A stretch of DNA of 6,519 bases, taken from the NCBI GenBank assembly GCA_047629355.1, contig JBLHWU010000303.1:1-6519 (forward strand). The letters are read 5' to 3'. The DNA comes from CAYUNA01 sp047629355 (GTDB taxonomy: Bacteria; Bacteroidota; Bacteroidia; Chitinophagales; Saprospiraceae). The notes under the pieces are model-generated. The model made no database searches, was not told the DNA's origin, and was given only the letters and a program-made list of their open reading frames with translations. Position numbers and translations under genes: made by a program. This document shows positions 5,367-6,519 of the stretch, piece by piece. The first letter of the stretch is position 1; every line of letters begins with the position of its first letter.

Positions 5367-5552
5367 CTCGTATATGAAAAGTAGCGCTGAAAATAAGCGA
5401 TAATTTTCGGATGATACACAAGCCGAATTTTAAATTTTACTAATTATTTTATTTTTGAAATTTGTCAAATTTAATAATTTGGCGACTTTCCAAAAATGCC
5501 CAGCCTTTGTGTTAGCAACGACTTGCGCTATTTTTTATATACATTGTTGTGC
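5358..5552 (-). repeat. attC-like structured repeat C
   Basis: On minus it starts GCACAAC (6 of 7 to RYYYAAC), 5 bases past the DUF6090 stop codon, and ends GTTAAAT (7 of 7 to GTTRRRY). The outer arms GTATATGAAAAGTAGCGC (5370-5387) and 5525-5542 pair over 18 positions, with 16 Watson-Crick and 2 G-T pairs. The interior is AT-rich with further partial pairing (ACACAAGC with GCCTTTGTGT). At 195 bp it is longer than most attC sites but not out of line with Bacteroidota versions of these repeats. No ORF lies inside. Confidence 0.65.
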
Positions 5553-5557
5553 TTTCG

Positions 5558-6244
5558 TTATTTTTCTGCAATTATTGTATCTATTTCCGTCGTAGTTGTT
5601 TTTAATTGCTTTAAATAATATTCCATTTGCTTGAAATGATGATGCAAGTCATCAAGAAATTCAGACAATTGTTCAGGTATCATTTCACGAAATGTTCCAG
5701 TCCTCCTTTCATAGCTATATTTTTTACTTAAAAAAGCCCATCTCTCGTCCAAAATCTGACCGTTATCAATTAATCTGTCATAAGTTGAGTTATACAATTT
5801 GATTACTTTTTGTACTAATTCTTTATTTCTAAAAACAGTTATTTGATTACCTGAAACAGCTGATTCGTAAGAGCCAGATATAGGATAAAATGTCCGTTGA
5901 ATTCTAAAATAAATATTGAATATAGAATCTAAAGAATTTCTGTCATTATTGTAAAGATTGTGTAATTTACTATTTAAGATTTCATACGCTTCAATTCTCG
6001 GTTCGTTAAGTTTTATTACTATTTCAATAAAAGCCTTATCTTGTTTTAAGTCATTTTTTAGGCTTGTAATAAATTCTTTTTCAGTTGTGGATTGTTTTCT
6101 TGATTCATTCCAATTATTTATTGAGAGTGCTATCAAAATTCCAATAACCACAAGAACAATCTCTCCAATTGCATAAATCAGATATTTACTGAATTTGTTT
6201 TCAGTCAGAGTTTTTTGTCTAATTTTTCTAAAGAATTTTATCAT
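5558..6244 (-). CDS. DUF6090-like single-pass membrane protein
   Basis: A 228-residue protein that opens with MIKFFRKIRQKTLTENKFSK, followed by a transmembrane helix (YLIYAIGEIVLVVIGILIAL, 21-40) and INNWNE, the signature of the DUF6090 family, frequent and often in many copies in Bacteroidota. The basic N-terminus should be cytoplasmic. Residues 50-228 are charged and mostly helical with likely coiled-coil stretches, probably on the outer side of the inner membrane. The function of the family is not known. The length is normal and the gene looks intact. The ATG at 6244 is 24 bp from repeat B, and the stop is 5 bp from repeat C. The outer 9 bases of B and C that face the gene are complementary. 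It is thus a good candidate payload of a gene cassette. Confidence 0.88.
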   Translation of the reverse strand: MIKFFRKIRQKTLTENKFSKYLIYAIGEIVLVVIGILIALSINNWNESRKQSTTEKEFITSLKNDLKQDKAFIEIVIKLNEPRIEAYEILNSKLHNLYNNDRNSLDSIFNIYFRIQRTFYPISGSYESAVSGNQITVFRNKELVQKVIKLYNSTYDRLIDNGQILDERWAFLSKKYSYERRTGTFREMIPEQLSEFLDDLHHHFKQMEYYLKQLKTTTTEIDTIIAEK

Positions 6245-6268
6245 TGGTTAGCGGTTTGTCATAATGAA

Positions 6269-6402
6269 GCACAACGTTGTTGTATATGATTTGTTGCGTC
6301 TTTTAAGCAACTAATTTAGTAAATAATTACTGCCGAATAAAATCCGAGAGGATTTTCGTAAGTAAGCAAAAAGCCAGCAATAAATTATATATGTTGTTGA
6401 AC
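6269..6402 (-). repeat. attC-like structured repeat B
   Basis: On minus it begins GTTCAAC (7 of 7 to RYYYAAC) and ends GTTGTGC (6 of 7 to GTTRRRY). Arms at 6282-6297 and 6377-6392 pair over 16 positions (13 Watson-Crick, 3 at G-T). The central hairpin AAAATCC (6339-6345) with GGATTTT (6350-6356) is at the same place as the GAAAGTC/GACTTTC hairpin of repeat A, with different but still pairing bases, and is followed by the same CGTAARTA. It lies 24 bp upstream of the DUF6090 start. Confidence 0.65.
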
Positions 6403-6434
6403 AAAAACCTCCGGTAGCCATTCCAAGAAATCCG

Positions 6435-6442
6435 TATCTTTA
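6435..6442 (+). promoter_or_regulatory. Possible Bacteroidota -7 box
   Basis: TATCTTTA is 7 of 8 to the Bacteroidota -7 consensus TAnnTTTG and lies 28 bases upstream of the ATG pair at 6470 and 6473. No TTG is seen at the matching -33 distance, so it is only a candidate. Confidence 0.3.
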
Positions 6443-6469
6443 CCTCATTATTAAATCATAAAACTTTTC

Positions 6470-6519
6470 ATGATGAAAAAAAAACACAGTTGTAACCAGA
6501 GCCTGTGGTGAAGTTACAG
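6470..6519 (+). other. Start of a plus-strand ORF in an A9 tract (frame uncertain)
   Basis: Two adjacent ATG codons (6470, 6473) are followed by nine A (6476-6484). In the ATG frame only MMKKKHSCNQSLW is encoded before a TGA at 6509. Skipping one base (an eight-A tract) would give MMKKNTVVTRACGEVT, which stays open to the window edge. It may be a short leader peptide, a gene broken at the homopolymer, or a sequencing error. No family is recognised. Confidence 0.3.

Noticed and set aside
5958..6176. Plus-strand 72-residue ORF opposite the DUF6090 gene
   Set aside because: Antisense frame of the membrane protein; its apparent hydrophobicity mirrors the transmembrane segment.
2004..6402. CRISPR-like array formed by repeats A to E
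   Set aside because: The repeats are long, diverged, irregularly spaced and separated by genes; they lack short identical repeats and unique spacers.
6403..6519. 3' end of a minus-strand cassette gene before repeat B (frame reading GKDTDFLEWLPEVFVQQHI)
   Set aside because: Three stop codons (TAA TAA TGA) lie directly upstream in the same frame, leaving only 19 codons; no start or family match.

Overview
The window looks like accessory DNA from a Bacteroidota genome (Flavobacteriia/Saprospiria-like; I cannot fix the genus). The evidence is the AT-rich non-coding DNA, a secreted VCBS-repeat protein with a type IX secretion (T9SS) sorting domain, a DUF6090-type membrane protein, weak Shine-Dalgarno sites, and repeats ending in (C)AACAAYRTATATA-type sequence. 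One block, about 3875-5290, is clearly richer in GC than its surroundings. It is a group IIC-type intron with its reverse transcriptase, so it is probably an import.

Layout from left to right: the first codons of an unidentified minus-strand gene (1-21); a 562-residue secreted FG-GAP/VCBS protein on minus (197-1885); a 92-bp MITE-like inverted-repeat element (1917-2008) abutting a structured repeat 'A' (2004-2135); a truncated IS630-type transposase (2260-2532); an IS3-type orfA with a clipped orfB (2572-2912); a second MITE-like element (2909-3049); a small broken lipoprotein gene on minus (3046-3207); hairpin repeat 'E' (3226-3292); an EthD-like gene on minus (3310-3633); hairpin repeat 'D' (3750-3874); a 3'-truncated group IIC intron on plus (3875 to about 5290), whose RT frame runs on to 5363; a 15-bp inverted repeat (5320-5366); repeat 'C' (5358-5552); a DUF6090-like gene on minus (5558-6244); repeat 'B' (6269-6402); and a promoter-like site with a short ORF that starts in an A9 tract (6435-6519).

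Main interpretation: the minus-strand genes EthD and DUF6090, and probably the lipoprotein, behave like integron-type gene cassettes. Each intact one is a single ORF bounded by folded repeats with attC-like ends (RYYYAAC...GTTRRRY, often 6 of 7 matches). The TTRRRY-side sequence at the 5' boundary of each cassette is the exact complement of the RYYYAA-side sequence just after its ORF: 8 bp for EthD, 9 bp for DUF6090. That relationship is diagnostic of cassettes in known integrons. The stems of D and E each carry a single extrahelical base. The group IIC intron lies just 3' of hairpin D in the opposite orientation to the cassettes, as known IIC-attC introns do. No integron integrase is present here, so the system is either part of a long array (or CALIN) or a Bacteroidota-specific attC-like repeat family. 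The left half (IS630, IS3, MITEs, broken lipoprotein) is a graveyard of insertions inside the same array.
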